A DNA stretch of 64,000 nt from Peribacillus asahii (GCF_004006295.1 NZ_CP026095.1:579501-643500), one strand, 5' to 3'; positions 1 to 9,058 are shown, numbered from the stretch's first letter. Program-made: numbers and translations. Notes: a model not told the origin generated them from the letters alone.

Positions 1-567
1 GTTGAACTAGGTGTTGCTGGTGTAACAGCTGACATTAATGAAACATTCACACAACTAGGTCTTGCAATGGTTGCAGCGATTGCAATTGTATACTTTATCC
101 TAGTTGTCACATTCGGTGAAGGTTTAGCGCCATTTGTGATTCTTTTCTCATTACCATTTGCAGTAATCGGTTCATTTGTAGGCTTATTAATTGCAGGAGA
201 AACAATCTCTGTATCAGTAATGATGGGTCTACTCATGTTAATCGGTATCGTTGTAACAAACGCAATCGTACTTGTAGATCGAATCATTCATATGGAACGT
301 GAAGGTATGCCGATGCGTGAGGCTATCCTTGAAGCAGGAGCAACGCGTCTACGCCCAATCTTAATGACAGCTATTGCAACAATCGGTGCATTAATTCCAC
401 TAGCAATTGGCTCTGGTGGCGGCGGTTTAATTTCAAAAGGACTAGGTATTACAGTAATCGGCGGTTTAGCAAGTTCTACTTTACTGACGTTAATTATCGT
501 ACCGATTGTATATGAAGTATTATCTAAACTATTTAAGAAAAACCGTAAAGAAATAGAAGAAAACTAA
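1..567 (+). CDS. Efflux RND transporter permease (AcrB/SwrC-like), C-terminal part
   Basis: The gene is open at the left edge of the window and runs in frame from base 1 to a TAA stop at 565-567, so only about 188 C-terminal residues are present. The visible part is the last membrane bundle of an RND proton antiporter: a hydrophobic helix (VAAIAIVYFILV), the conserved loop PFAVIGSFVG, a second helix with LLMLIGIVVTNAIVLVD, the family motif around GMPMREAILEAGATRLRPILMTA, and two closing helices ending in a basic tail. Such proteins export drugs or lipopeptides through the cytoplasmic membrane; the B. subtilis relative is SwrC. The substrate cannot be told from this fragment. It ends at a strong hairpin terminator. 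Confidence 0.88.
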   Translation, partial: VELGVAGVTADINETFTQLGLAMVAAIAIVYFILVVTFGEGLAPFVILFSLPFAVIGSFVGLLIAGETISVSVMMGLLMLIGIVVTNAIVLVDRIIHMEREGMPMREAILEAGATRLRPILMTAIATIGALIPLAIGSGGGGLISKGLGITVIGGLASSTLLTLIIVPIVYEVLSKLFKKNRKEIEEN

Positions 568-591
568 TCGTAAAAGCTTGGTTTACAACAT

Positions 592-629
592 AAAGCGCGT
601 GTCGGATGGTCATTCCGATACGCGCTTTT
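592..629 (+). terminator. Intrinsic terminator of the RND pump gene
   Basis: AAGCGCGTGTCGGA and TCCGATACGCGCTT form a 14 bp stem (one G.U) around a six-base loop, followed by TTT. Confidence 0.85.
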
Positions 630-714
630 ATAGTGCTTCTTCATTTATAAAGAAATGGGCTTGTTTTCATCATCCTTTTTATTTACAAATATGGAATAAA
701 TGCATATAATAATT

Positions 715-731
715 ATTAACCAATGGTCAAT
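715..731. promoter_or_regulatory. TetR operator, copy 1 (upstream of tetR)
   Basis: The 17-base near-palindrome ATTAACCAATGGTCAAT sits directly before the ribosome binding site of the TetR gene. The reverse complement of a second site at 1373-1389 matches it at 16 of 17 positions. Shared consensus ATTRACCANTGGTYAAT. This fits autorepression by the TetR protein. Confidence 0.75.
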
Positions 732-745
732 AAAAGGAGTAAAGA

Positions 746-1330
746 ATGTCACCTAGAAAATCCGTTGAACAAGAATTAACAAGAGATATGATTATTGATA
801 CTGCAAGAACTTTATTTGCGCAATCTGGCTATCAGCACGTATCTATGAGAAAAATCGCGCAGGCATTAGGGTATTCCCATGGTGCGCTTTATTATCATTT
901 TCAAAATAAAGCGGAACTATTTTATGCAATTGTTGCTAAGGATTTCTCTTTATTAAATCATTTATTAATCGAAATTATGAATGAACAGCTGACGAACACG
1001 GAGAAGGTAAAGAAAATCCTGTTGCGATTTATTCAATTTGGTTTAGATTATCCGAATCATTATGAACTGATGTTTTTAACAAGAAACCGTGATATCCAGC
1101 AGCATTTACAACTGGCTCCAGCGGAAAGCTATGAGCAATTTGCACAGGCTTTGTCAACATTATGTGACTCGCGAGTAACCGCTCAAGCAATTTGGTCTGT
1201 TTTTTTAGCGGTTCATGGCTTTGTCAGCGTTCATTGTCGTAACGAGCAAACATATGAGGAAGTGGAAGGGTTAGCAAAGACTCATGTCAGATTTATGCTA
1301 AAAGGTCTTGGTATAGAAGAAGAGGGATAA
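746..1330 (+). CDS. TetR/AcrR family transcriptional repressor
   Basis: A 194-residue protein with a typical TetR layout. The N-terminal helix-turn-helix region (about residues 14-60) carries ARTLFAQSGYQHVSMRKIAQALG and then YSHGALYYHFQNKAELF, the most conserved TetR signature. The rest is a helical ligand-binding and dimerisation domain without recognisable ligand motif. The ATG follows AAAGGAG with good spacing. Near-identical palindromes lie in front of this gene and in front of the next gene, so it probably represses itself and the downstream reductase. It may also affect the RND pump gene before it, but a terminator separates them. The ligand is unknown. Confidence 0.9.
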   Translation: MSPRKSVEQELTRDMIIDTARTLFAQSGYQHVSMRKIAQALGYSHGALYYHFQNKAELFYAIVAKDFSLLNHLLIEIMNEQLTNTEKVKKILLRFIQFGLDYPNHYELMFLTRNRDIQQHLQLAPAESYEQFAQALSTLCDSRVTAQAIWSVFLAVHGFVSVHCRNEQTYEEVEGLAKTHVRFMLKGLGIEEEG

Positions 1331-1371
1331 TTGCTGAAAAAATCGCCTAAGGGCGAATTTTTTCAGCAATT
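1329..1371 (+). terminator. Hairpin between tetR and the reductase gene
   Basis: ATTGCTGAAAAAATCGCC pairs with GGCGAATTTTTTCAGCAAT with one bulged base around a TAA loop. It starts at the tetR stop codon and ends where the second operator begins, so the reductase gene is probably a separate transcription unit. Confidence 0.65.
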
Positions 1372-1372
1372 A

Positions 1373-1389
1373 ATTGACCAGTGGTTAAT
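1373..1389. promoter_or_regulatory. TetR operator, copy 2 (upstream of the reductase gene)
   Basis: ATTGACCAGTGGTTAAT is the same palindrome as copy 1 read on the other strand (16/17). It lies 20 bases before the probable TTG start of the next gene, a position suited to repression. Confidence 0.72.
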
Positions 1390-1409
1390 TAATAAAGGGA
1401 GTGAATCAC

Positions 1410-2351
1410 TTGAGAAAAGCACTTGTATTGGGCGCAACGGGAAGCATGGGAAGTGCACTTGTTTACGAATTAGTGAATAGAGGAGTCGAAGTAACTGCCT
1501 TTGCCCGAAGTGGGGATCAGTTAAATAAGCTATTCGGAAATCAGCCAGTGAAGGTAACAATCGGCGATGTATTTCAACAAGATGATGTGGAGAAGGCTGC
1601 AGAAGGTATAGATGTTGTATTCCATGCTATTAATATCCCTTATCCAGAATGGCAGGAAAAGCAATCGATATTACTGACCAATATTTTAGAGGCAGTAAAG
1701 AAAACAGGAACGAAGCTTGTGATGATAGATAATATTTATGCATATGGAAGAAGTTATGGCGTTCCTGTTACAGAGGAAGTAAAGAAAAAACCACATACGA
1801 AAAAAGGGAATATTCGTTTACAGTTAGAGCAGATGGCGAAGCAGTCACGTGTACCACTTTTGATTACGCATCTTCCAGATTTTTATGGACCGAACGCTGG
1901 AAGTACATTGCTCAATTATACATTTCAAGCAATGATTCAGAATAAAAAAGCGAGGTATATAGGCAATCAAATGTTAGCCAGAGAATTTATTTATACACCA
2001 GATGGAGCAAAAGCAATTGTTGAATTAGCGTTTCAAAATCGCTTTGATGGGGAGAATTGGAATATCCCGGGGGCAGGGACAATTACAGGAACAGATATTA
2101 TTAGGATTGCTAAGCAGGTTACAGGGTATAACAAAAAGGTCTCTACTGTCAGTAAAAATATGATTTGCTTCATAGGGGTATTTGATTCTTTTATGAGAGA
2201 GTATGTAGAAATGTATTACTTAAACGAAGAGCCTGTTGTGTTAAATGGTGATAAATATGAACGAGCAATTGGTCCAGTACCAAAAACGCCATATGAAGAA
2301 GGAATTAAACAAACGTTATTAAGCATAAAAAATAACAGCCTAACTAGTTGA
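1410..2351 (+). CDS. NAD(P)-dependent epimerase/dehydratase (extended SDR family)
   Basis: A 313-residue Rossmann protein beginning RKALVLGATGSMGSALVYEL, the nucleotide-binding GxxGxxG of extended short-chain dehydrogenases. It also has DVVFHAIN after the third strand and a YAYGRSYG stretch near the usual active-site Tyr. An upstream in-frame GTG at 1401 overlaps the Shine-Dalgarno AAAGGGAG, so the TTG at 1410 is the better start. The substrate is not identifiable; it may reduce or detoxify a small carbonyl compound. It carries its own copy of the TetR operator and is probably induced with that regulator. Confidence 0.82.
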   Translation: MRKALVLGATGSMGSALVYELVNRGVEVTAFARSGDQLNKLFGNQPVKVTIGDVFQQDDVEKAAEGIDVVFHAINIPYPEWQEKQSILLTNILEAVKKTGTKLVMIDNIYAYGRSYGVPVTEEVKKKPHTKKGNIRLQLEQMAKQSRVPLLITHLPDFYGPNAGSTLLNYTFQAMIQNKKARYIGNQMLAREFIYTPDGAKAIVELAFQNRFDGENWNIPGAGTITGTDIIRIAKQVTGYNKKVSTVSKNMICFIGVFDSFMREYVEMYYLNEEPVVLNGDKYERAIGPVPKTPYEEGIKQTLLSIKNNSLTS

Positions 2352-2360
2352 TAGGCTGTT
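2334..2360 (+). terminator. Hairpin after the reductase gene
   Basis: AACAGCCTA (2334-2342) pairs with TAGGCTGTT (2352-2360); the stop codon lies in the loop. Confidence 0.6.
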
Positions 2361-2390
2361 ACTTTGGATATAAGCTGAATGTTCTTGTAT

Positions 2391-3809
2391 TTATAATCCG
2401 AGTGAAATATATTTTGTTTCTAAAAACTCTTCAATGCCTTGGTGTCCGCCTTCGCGACCTAGTCCACTTTGTTTAAACCCGCCAAATGGAGCTTGAGGAG
2501 TGGACGGTAGACCATCATTTAAACCGACAATACCGAATTCCAGCGCTTCAACAACACGGATGCCGCGGCTAATATTTTCAGTAAATACGTAGGCCGCTAA
2601 CCCATAGATGGAGCTGTTCGCTCGTTCAATGACTTCTTCTTCCGTTTTAAAGGAAGTAATCGGTGCAAGCGGACCAAATGTTTCTTCTGTCATACAGAGC
2701 ATGCTGTCATCGATATTTGAAAGAACAGTCGGTTCTAAAAATAGACCATTCACTACTTTTCCGCCTGTTTCAAGCTTAGCGCCACGACGAACAGCATCTT
2801 CAATATGAGCTAATACTTTATCAACTGCGTGCTGGTCGATGAGTGGGCCAATATCGACCCCTTGATCAAGACCATTTCCTACTTTTAACTCTTTTACTTT
2901 AGCAACAAATGTTTCGATGAACTGATTGTAAATCGATTCATGTACGTATATTCGGTTCGAGCAGACGCATGTTTGACCAGCGTTCCGGAATTTAGAGCTA
3001 ATTACACCATTCACAGCCTTTTCTAAATCTGCATCTTCTAAGACGATAGAAGGGGCGTGTCCACCCAGTTCCAAAGAAATTTTTTTAACAGTTTCGGCAG
3101 AGCCCTTCATTAATGTTTTTCCTACTTCGGTAGAGCCAGTAAACGTCAATTTGCGAACGCGAGGGTCTTGAAGCCATGTGTCGCCAATTTCGGATGACTT
3201 GCCAGTGACAAGGTTGATGACTCCTTTTGGAATCCCAGCTTGCTCTGCAAGTTCGACAATTTTTAGAGCTGTAATGGGTGTTAGGTTTGCTGGTTTGATG
3301 ACAACTGTACAGCCAACGACGAGTGCTGGTGCCACTTTACGTGTAATCATAGCTGCTGGGAAATTCCATGGCGTGATGACAGCAACTACACCTACAGGCT
3401 GCTTGGAGACGAATAGACGTTTATTCGATTGTGTCGCTGGAATCATTTCTCCATATACGCGTTTTCCTTCTTCTGCAAACCAAGAAAGAAAGCCGTTTGC
3501 ATAGGTCATTTCGCCGATAGCTTCTTTTAATGGTTTCCCTTGTTCTTCTGTCATAATCTTTGCAATTTCTTCTTTATTAGCATCAATTAAGTGATACCAT
3601 TTCCAAATCAAATCAGCACGTTCATAGACTGAGAGAGCAGACCAGCTTTTAAGTGCTTCATAAGCCGCATCGGTAGCTTTTTTAGCTTCATTGGCCCCGC
3701 CAATAGGTATAGTAGCAATGCCTTCATTCGTCGCTGGGTTCGTTACATCCATGCGTTCGAGTCCAAAATCAGACCATTCTCCATTGATGTATAAATCATA
3801 TTGCTTCAT
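2391..3809 (-). CDS. gabD: NAD(P)-dependent succinate-semialdehyde dehydrogenase
   Basis: A full-length 472-residue aldehyde dehydrogenase. It shows the NAD(P) site (ITPWNFPAAMITRK, FTGSTEVGK), the general-base motif SLELGGHAP and the catalytic cysteine in RNAGQTCVC. The C-terminal GGFKQSGLGREGG matches GabD. It would oxidise succinate semialdehyde to succinate, the last step of GABA breakdown, in the cytoplasm. The neighbouring minus-strand gene is a C4-dicarboxylate carrier, which fits succinate metabolism, but a terminator lies between them. No GABA transaminase is adjacent; the class III aminotransferase at 14.5 kb is a possible partner only by inference. Confidence 0.88.
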   Translation of the reverse strand: MKQYDLYINGEWSDFGLERMDVTNPATNEGIATIPIGGANEAKKATDAAYEALKSWSALSVYERADLIWKWYHLIDANKEEIAKIMTEEQGKPLKEAIGEMTYANGFLSWFAEEGKRVYGEMIPATQSNKRLFVSKQPVGVVAVITPWNFPAAMITRKVAPALVVGCTVVIKPANLTPITALKIVELAEQAGIPKGVINLVTGKSSEIGDTWLQDPRVRKLTFTGSTEVGKTLMKGSAETVKKISLELGGHAPSIVLEDADLEKAVNGVISSKFRNAGQTCVCSNRIYVHESIYNQFIETFVAKVKELKVGNGLDQGVDIGPLIDQHAVDKVLAHIEDAVRRGAKLETGGKVVNGLFLEPTVLSNIDDSMLCMTEETFGPLAPITSFKTEEEVIERANSSIYGLAAYVFTENISRGIRVVEALEFGIVGLNDGLPSTPQAPFGGFKQSGLGREGGHQGIEEFLETKYISLGL

Positions 3810-3918
3810 ATGAAAAACCTCCCTTTATATATGATTATGTATAGTAAAACATGCTAGTTATTATCTATTATATATATAATGAAGAATCTATTAAATAAAG
3901 AAGGCTTGTCAGAATAAA

Positions 3919-3952
3919 TAAACAGCTGCCCTTTAAAAAGGACAGCTGTTTT
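3919..3952 (-). terminator. Terminator of the dicarboxylate carrier gene
   Basis: AAACAGCTGTCC and GGGCAGCTGTTT (minus-strand reading) form a stem with flanking T-rich sequence. Confidence 0.75.
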
Positions 3953-3962
3953 GAGAAGATAT

Positions 3963-5219
3963 TTAGGCAGCAGTGTCTGCCTCTACGCTTGCTTTATTAG
4001 GATCAAATTCTTTTTCTGATTTAGAGATAACAACTGTTGCAACACCGTTACCAATTAAGTTTGTAACCGCACGTGCTTCTGACATGAAACGGTCCACACC
4101 TAATAGAAGAGCCATACCTTCAACAGGAATCATTGGGAATGCTGCTAATGTAGCGGCAAGCGTGATGAAACCAGAACCAGTTACACCAGCCGCACCTTTA
4201 GATGTTAGCATTAAAATCCCAAGTAGAGTGATTTCTTGCCAGATTGTTAAATCAACTCCGTAGGCTTGTGCAATAAAGATAGCAGCCATTGATAAGTAGA
4301 TGGATGTACCATCAAGATTGAAAGAGTACCCAGTTGGTACAACTAACCCAACAACTGGTTTTGAACAACCGTATTTTTCAAGCTTGTTCATCATACTAGG
4401 AAGAGCCGACTCAGATGAAGATGTTCCGACTACAAGCATAATTTCGTGTTTGATGTAAGCGATAAATTTGAAAATGTTAAAGCCATATGCTTTTGCAATA
4501 CTACCTAGAACAAAGACGATAAATAGGAACATTGTTAGATAAACGGCACCCATTAATTGAGCTAACGAACTAAGTGAACCAAGACCGAATTTCCCGATTG
4601 TGTATGCCATTGCACCAAATGCTGCAAGTGGTGAAATTTTCATTACCATACCTACAATTCCGAAGAAAACATCCGCTAATTGTTGGAATAGTGTGACAAC
4701 TGGTTTTCCTTTTTCACCCATAGCTGCAAGTGAAAGACCAAATAGAATCGCAAACAATAATATTGGTAGCAATTGACCGCCAGCCATTGCTGCAACTGCG
4801 TTATCTGGAATAATGCTTGAAATAAAGGCGATAGCGCCATGCTCTGATTCTGCAGCCGCTGTTGTATATTGAGAAACATCAGCACCGGCGTCTTCTACAG
4901 CGCTCATATTAAATCCTTTACCAGGGCCCCACACGTTTACAACGATAATTCCAATAGCAAGAGCAATCGTGGAAACGATTTCAAAATACAATAAAGCTTT
5001 CCCGCCGATTCGACCAATCTTCTTCATATCACCCATGCCGCCGATTCCGATTACAACGGTAAAGAAGATGATTGGAGCGATTACCATTTTAATTAATTTA
5101 ATAAACCAGTCAGCTAATACTTTTAACTCAGCACCAAAAGCCGGGAAGAAGTATCCAACTGCAATACCGAGAACGATACCAAGTACAACTTGAACTGTTA
5201 AATTTTTTAGAATTTTCAA
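3963..5219 (-). CDS. dctP: Dicarboxylate/amino acid:cation symporter (DctA/DctP-like)
   Basis: A 418-residue DAACS-family carrier with about eight membrane segments. Conserved features are IKMVIAPIIFFTVVIGI, the re-entrant loop GTSSSESALPSMM, the TM7 signature GYSFNLDGTSIY and the late motif DRFMSEARAVTNLIGN. The SSSE serine-rich loop and overall sequence favour C4-dicarboxylates (succinate, fumarate, malate) with H+ or Na+ over glutamate. An in-frame ATG lies 33 bases upstream but without a Shine-Dalgarno; AAAGGAG eight bases before the TTG at 5219 makes that the better start. In B. subtilis dctP is controlled by DctSR; no such pair is present here. Confidence 0.85.
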   Translation of the reverse strand: MKILKNLTVQVVLGIVLGIAVGYFFPAFGAELKVLADWFIKLIKMVIAPIIFFTVVIGIGGMGDMKKIGRIGGKALLYFEIVSTIALAIGIIVVNVWGPGKGFNMSAVEDAGADVSQYTTAAAESEHGAIAFISSIIPDNAVAAMAGGQLLPILLFAILFGLSLAAMGEKGKPVVTLFQQLADVFFGIVGMVMKISPLAAFGAMAYTIGKFGLGSLSSLAQLMGAVYLTMFLFIVFVLGSIAKAYGFNIFKFIAYIKHEIMLVVGTSSSESALPSMMNKLEKYGCSKPVVGLVVPTGYSFNLDGTSIYLSMAAIFIAQAYGVDLTIWQEITLLGILMLTSKGAAGVTGSGFITLAATLAAFPMIPVEGMALLLGVDRFMSEARAVTNLIGNGVATVVISKSEKEFDPNKASVEADTAA

Positions 5220-5361
5220 GATGCATTCTCCTTTGTTATATAATAGGTTCATTACAACTGTCTACATTGTAACAGGTGAAGGAGAATGATATTTTTTTTG
5301 GTGATATTGTTCTTTTTGGTCTTTTTGTTCTGGATGTAAATGGTTATTTTAGCGTACGGAA

Positions 5362-5388
5362 AAGCTATCCCTATATATAAGGATAGCT
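5362..5388 (-). terminator. Terminator of the ketopantoate reductase gene
   Basis: AAGCTATCC (5362-5370) pairs with GGATAGCTT just downstream of the stop codon of the minus-strand gene. Confidence 0.7.
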
Positions 5389-5394
5389 TGAATT

Positions 5395-6306
5395 CTAATG
5401 TTCAAAAGGTTTAATAAGTCCATAAAGAGTTTCAATAACAGGCAATTGAATCCCAGCTTTATTGGCTAATCGTAAGGCACCGCCTTGTAAATGTTCGACT
5501 TCTAATGTTAAACCTTTTCGACGATCTTGGTGCATGGAAGAAGTAGATTCGTGTGGTAACGTTTGTAAATTAGTGACAGCTTGATTTAGTTGCTCTTCAC
5601 TAATTGAAACGTGATACGCATTAGCTAGATTTTTCATCTCAATCAGCACTTTATGCAATAAGTTGAAAGTGGAAGGAGATTGCCGGATTGTACCGATTGG
5701 TAGATTCGCGGCGGTTGTTACGCCTGAAAAAGCTGTAATGAACATATATTTATTCCACATTCTCATCAGGATTTGTTTAGACTGACGAGCATCGATTACA
5801 GCTGTGCTCATCACTTGTTCCAGCTCTTCACAAAAGCCTGTTTGTGAAGGGTGTAAAGGGCCAAATATTAAGTCATGATTTTGGCTGGAATGAATCACAT
5901 GACCTTTTTCGTTTAAGGTTGTGATAATATAAGCGAAGCCTCCAAGTACAGCTTCTTCTCCAAATTGCTCTTGAAGAATAGGAATATGCTCTAATCCATT
6001 TAAAAGCGGCAGGATTTTAGATCCACGTTCGACAAGTGTTCGTAAAGCGGGCAGGGTACCTTCTAGATGGTAGCCTTTTACAGAGAGAATAACTAAATCG
6101 GCATGTTCAATTTGATTAACATCTTCAACAAGATTTAGCTGATTAAATAGATAATTCCCATGTGGGCTTGTAATATGTAAACCTTCTTCTTCTAATTGGC
6201 GAGCGCGATTTTTACGAACGAGAAATGTAACATGCTGGCCAGTTTCTTCAAGACGAGCTCCAAAATAGGCTCCAACTGCTCCTGCTCCTACAATAACAAT
6301 CTTCAA
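5395..6306 (-). CDS. panE: 2-dehydropantoate 2-reductase (ketopantoate reductase)
   Basis: A 303-residue protein of the ApbA/PanE family. The N-terminal Rossmann motif KIVIVGAGAVGAYFGARL binds NADPH; LVILSVKGYHLEGTL and the central RMWNKYMFITAFSGVTTAAN region (containing the family's conserved Lys) complete the signature. It would reduce ketopantoate to pantoate in pantothenate/CoA synthesis. The TTG at 6306, preceded by GGAGAGGTG, is a better start than an in-frame ATG 36 bases upstream. Bacilli often carry several paralogues, so a role in another 2-oxoacid reduction is possible. It stands alone. Confidence 0.85.
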   Translation of the reverse strand: MKIVIVGAGAVGAYFGARLEETGQHVTFLVRKNRARQLEEEGLHITSPHGNYLFNQLNLVEDVNQIEHADLVILSVKGYHLEGTLPALRTLVERGSKILPLLNGLEHIPILQEQFGEEAVLGGFAYIITTLNEKGHVIHSSQNHDLIFGPLHPSQTGFCEELEQVMSTAVIDARQSKQILMRMWNKYMFITAFSGVTTAANLPIGTIRQSPSTFNLLHKVLIEMKNLANAYHVSISEEQLNQAVTNLQTLPHESTSSMHQDRRKGLTLEVEHLQGGALRLANKAGIQLPVIETLYGLIKPFEH

Positions 6307-6492
6307 AATAAACACCTCTCCTACTAGTATTATGTAAATCATATCACATATTCAGAAAGAGATAACATAATTTTCCTAATGTTTAGATTTTATAGAGGGG
6401 TAACGGAACGTAAGATTTCTACTTCGAGATGAGGAGAAGTGGATAATAGAGAAGGGAGACTGTACTAGTCGAATATTGCTCTTTAATGTAAC

Positions 6493-6532
6493 AAAAAACC
6501 GAATTGGAACGACATTGTTCACAATTCGGTTC
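6493..6532 (-). terminator. Terminator of the LysM/3D gene
   Basis: AACCGAATTG (6497-6506) pairs with CAATTCGGTT (6522-6531), with a T-run on the minus-strand side. Confidence 0.8.
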
Positions 6533-6539
6533 TGTATAA

Positions 6540-7088
6540 TTATTGATATACTTTGATTTTAACAGTTTTTACGCCCCAATTAAGAGCTTTAGATTTAGAA
6601 GAGATGAAAACATCAATCTTCTTTCCTTTGATAGCTCCACCTGTGTCAGCTGCAATTGCTGTTCCATAGCCTTCCACATATACTTTTGATCCAAGTGGAA
6701 TCAACTTTGGATCAACGGAAATTGCTTTCACGTTTGGATTTTTCTTTAAGTTCAATCCTGTTGCAGTAATACCGCTGCAATTTTTACAGTTCGCTGTGTA
6801 AGCTGTTGCTTTCACAGTATATGTTTTGTAGCTTTTTGATGTAGATGCTTTTTTTACTGTCACTTTTTTTGTTGTTTTTGTAACTTTTAAAACTTGTTTA
6901 GGTTTAATTGTATTATTTTTAAGACCATTCCAGCTTTGAAGCTGTTTCACGGTTACGTTATGTTTATTAGCAATAAGCCATAATGTGTCGCCTTTTTTTA
7001 CAGTGTATGTACTAGCGGCCGATGAAACTCCGGAAAACCCAAATACTAGAAAACAAGCTGTTATCATCGTAATTAGTGTTTTTTTCAT
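6540..7088 (-). CDS. Secreted LysM and 3D-domain cell wall protein (YocH-like)
   Basis: A 182-residue exported protein. Residues 1-25 are a signal peptide ending VSSAAS. Residues 26-70 form one LysM repeat ([19 protein letters not shown]) that binds peptidoglycan. After a Lys/Thr-rich linker comes a 3D domain (about 95-182) with the three aspartates in [15 protein letters not shown] and KIDVF. 3D domains act in murein cleavage or remodelling. B. subtilis YocH has two LysM repeats; this one has a single repeat. A candidate WalR box lies upstream. RBS AAAGGAG is well placed. Confidence 0.85.
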   Translation of the reverse strand: MKKTLITMITACFLVFGFSGVSSAASTYTVKKGDTLWLIANKHNVTVKQLQSWNGLKNNTIKPKQVLKVTKTTKKVTVKKASTSKSYKTYTVKATAYTANCKNCSGITATGLNLKKNPNVKAISVDPKLIPLGSKVYVEGYGTAIAADTGGAIKGKKIDVFISSKSKALNWGVKTVKIKVYQ

Positions 7089-7135
7089 AAATAATCTCCT
7101 TTGTTTTAAATCGTAGTCTTAGAATAACAGCTTAA

Positions 7136-7152
7136 TGTAACAGCGGTGTTTC
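7136..7152. promoter_or_regulatory. Candidate WalR (YycF) binding site
   Basis: TGTAACAGCGGTGTTTC is two hexamers five bases apart. The first fits the WalR half-site TGTWAH fully, the second at five of six positions. It lies about 50 bases upstream of the LysM/3D gene, a family under WalRK control in B. subtilis. Confidence 0.35.
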
Positions 7153-7305
7153 ACTGGAATACTATTTTTATTACAAAAAGATGTCGAATAACGTCATTTT
7201 GTAATAAATGAAACAATGATATATATAACAAATTTTACTCACATTGGGTAATCACGTATTTATTGGAAGTGCATATCGTATGAAAAAGTAAAGAAAAGGG
7301 AGACT

Positions 7306-7740
7306 ATGATGCATTATTACGCCATTAACAATAGGGGCCAGCAGTCCGTTTTGTCTAATCAGATTTTAAAAGCAATTAATGGGGAATACACGGCTATACA
7401 TTGCTATGGAGAGATTATTCAGATGGCTCCATCACAGAAAGTAAGGGAAGTAGTAACAGAAATTCGGCAAGATGAGATTCGGCATTTTGAGACGTTTTCA
7501 CAGGTGTATCAACAACTAACAGGCACTCAACCCCAAATTGAAAAACAACCTTCGTGCCCGCATTCGTATGTAGATGCAATTAAAGCAGCTTTTATAGATG
7601 AGCAAGAAACGGTTGATTTTTATTATGACATCGCTAGTGGTACAAGTGATTCGACGATTCAATCGGCTTTTAAAAGAGCAGCAGCAGATGAACAAAATCA
7701 CGCTGTTTGGTTTTTATATTTTTTAATGGGACATCAATAG
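7306..7740 (+). CDS. Ferritin-like domain protein
   Basis: A 144-residue all-helical protein with carboxylate/histidine spacing of a ferritin-like di-iron fold: E in NGEYTAIHCY, the pair DEIRH, then DEQET and DEQNH in later helices. Proteins of this type resemble rubrerythrin and may bind iron or handle peroxide; the exact reaction is unknown. There is no rubredoxin domain, so it is not a full rubrerythrin. AAAAGGGAG precedes tandem ATGs at 7306 and 7309, and either could start it. It stands alone between terminators. Confidence 0.75.
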   Translation: MMHYYAINNRGQQSVLSNQILKAINGEYTAIHCYGEIIQMAPSQKVREVVTEIRQDEIRHFETFSQVYQQLTGTQPQIEKQPSCPHSYVDAIKAAFIDEQETVDFYYDIASGTSDSTIQSAFKRAAADEQNHAVWFLYFLMGHQ

Positions 7741-7745
7741 AAAAA

Positions 7746-7775
7746 AAGCTCTCTGCAAGAAAGGCCAGAGAGCTT
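7746..7775. terminator. Bidirectional terminator
   Basis: AAGCTCTCTG and CAGAGAGCTT form a perfect 10 bp stem flanked by A and T runs, between convergent genes. Confidence 0.8.
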
Positions 7776-7783
7776 GTCTTATA

Positions 7784-9058
7784 TTATGGCTGCGGTTTAT
7801 TTATTTTTTTCATTCTTTGTAATAGCAAACCGTCTGTTTGGTTATTTTCTCCTGTAATAAATGTTGGCATGTAATATTGTAAATATTGCCCATATTGATT
7901 GTTGGTTTTTAATAGCAGCTCATCCACATAATAAACCCCTTTTGGGATGGAATCTAATAAGAGAACGGTTAAAGCAGAATAGATGCCACAAGCTACTTGA
8001 AAATAAGTAGCGTTTGTTTTGTATTTACTATAAATGGAGTGATTATCCGTAACATTATACATATAGCGTTCTTTATCGGGATAGACGAGCAGGACGCCCA
8101 CTAAATCTTCTCCTTCGAGCGGCGCCTCAAGGGGATCGAGAACTTTCATTTCATGGTCCCATAATTGCTGAACATGATCAAGCTTAGAGCGAATGAGTTC
8201 TGTCGTATGATCATTGACTTTATACAAAAAACCACTTTCCATATTATACAGCTGACCTAACGTATATACTTCTTCATGGGGCATTAAGCATCCATCAAAC
8301 TGCTTGTCCCCTAAAGTAACCTGAAATTCAAGATTGTATACTTTTTCATATAAAAAGAGGGGAGTATGATGCTGCATGAACATCGGGTAACTGAGGATTG
8401 CTTCATCTAGGAAGCATTCAGGTGCCCAAGTTGTATAGATTACACCTGGTTTAGCGTATTGAGGATTCTTATAGAAGGAAGTGTCGTGCTCAACAATATA
8501 GCAGCCGAGCGGGGGCTCTGAGCTTTTAGTTAACAATTCGATGGCCATCCATTGTACAACACCTGGATTCATGCCTGAGCCAATAATCGCGGTCGTATTT
8601 AAGAATTGATTCTTATATGCTTCAAAATATCGAATTCTCTCAATCAAAGGAAATCCTTCATATAATTCTTCATTTTCATCAACCATAGCGCATTCTAAAG
8701 CGGAATTGACATACTTAACTCCAAGTTGATTACAGCAAGCAAGCATCGCGACTGTATCTGCCCATGATACATCAATAACAATGGAGGTTTGGGTGCGTGA
8801 GAGATGTTGGGTGAAGTGATCTGTATCTTGTAAATCAAATTGATGAATGACACATTTAGTAGAGAGGTTAGGGAATAAAGTGTGGTAGTAGCTGATATCT
8901 TTTTGCTTATTATCTATTAAATGGAGAGTAGAGTTCTGAATTAAGGGATGCAGCGGATCTTTTTTGTCGACCGCTGATTTATTTAAGATAGAAAGTATAG
9001 ATTTGGCAACCCCGCCTGAACTTCCTAGAAGAGTGATAACTGTAGAGGTGTTATTCAT
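7784..9058 (-). CDS. Homospermidine-synthase-like protein (saccharopine dehydrogenase fold)
   Basis: A 424-residue protein with an N-terminal nucleotide-binding motif (ITLLGSSGGVAKSIL). From memory it lines up along its length with bacterial homospermidine synthase: GSGMNPGVVQW (160-170) with the family's CCGANPGMVSW, VEHDT followed by TTWAPECFLDEA with the ERDT and NTWSVEGF region, and a matching C-terminal block starting GVLLVYPDK. Those enzymes make homospermidine from putrescine with NAD. It is shorter (usual about 470-480 residues) and divergent, so another NAD-dependent polyamine condensation is possible. It is divergently transcribed from a SpeD-SpeE fusion gene, which supports a polyamine role. 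Confidence 0.65.
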   Translation of the reverse strand: MNNTSTVITLLGSSGGVAKSILSILNKSAVDKKDPLHPLIQNSTLHLIDNKQKDISYYHTLFPNLSTKCVIHQFDLQDTDHFTQHLSRTQTSIVIDVSWADTVAMLACCNQLGVKYVNSALECAMVDENEELYEGFPLIERIRYFEAYKNQFLNTTAIIGSGMNPGVVQWMAIELLTKSSEPPLGCYIVEHDTSFYKNPQYAKPGVIYTTWAPECFLDEAILSYPMFMQHHTPLFLYEKVYNLEFQVTLGDKQFDGCLMPHEEVYTLGQLYNMESGFLYKVNDHTTELIRSKLDHVQQLWDHEMKVLDPLEAPLEGEDLVGVLLVYPDKERYMYNVTDNHSIYSKYKTNATYFQVACGIYSALTVLLLDSIPKGVYYVDELLLKTNNQYGQYLQYYMPTFITGENNQTDGLLLQRMKKINKPQP

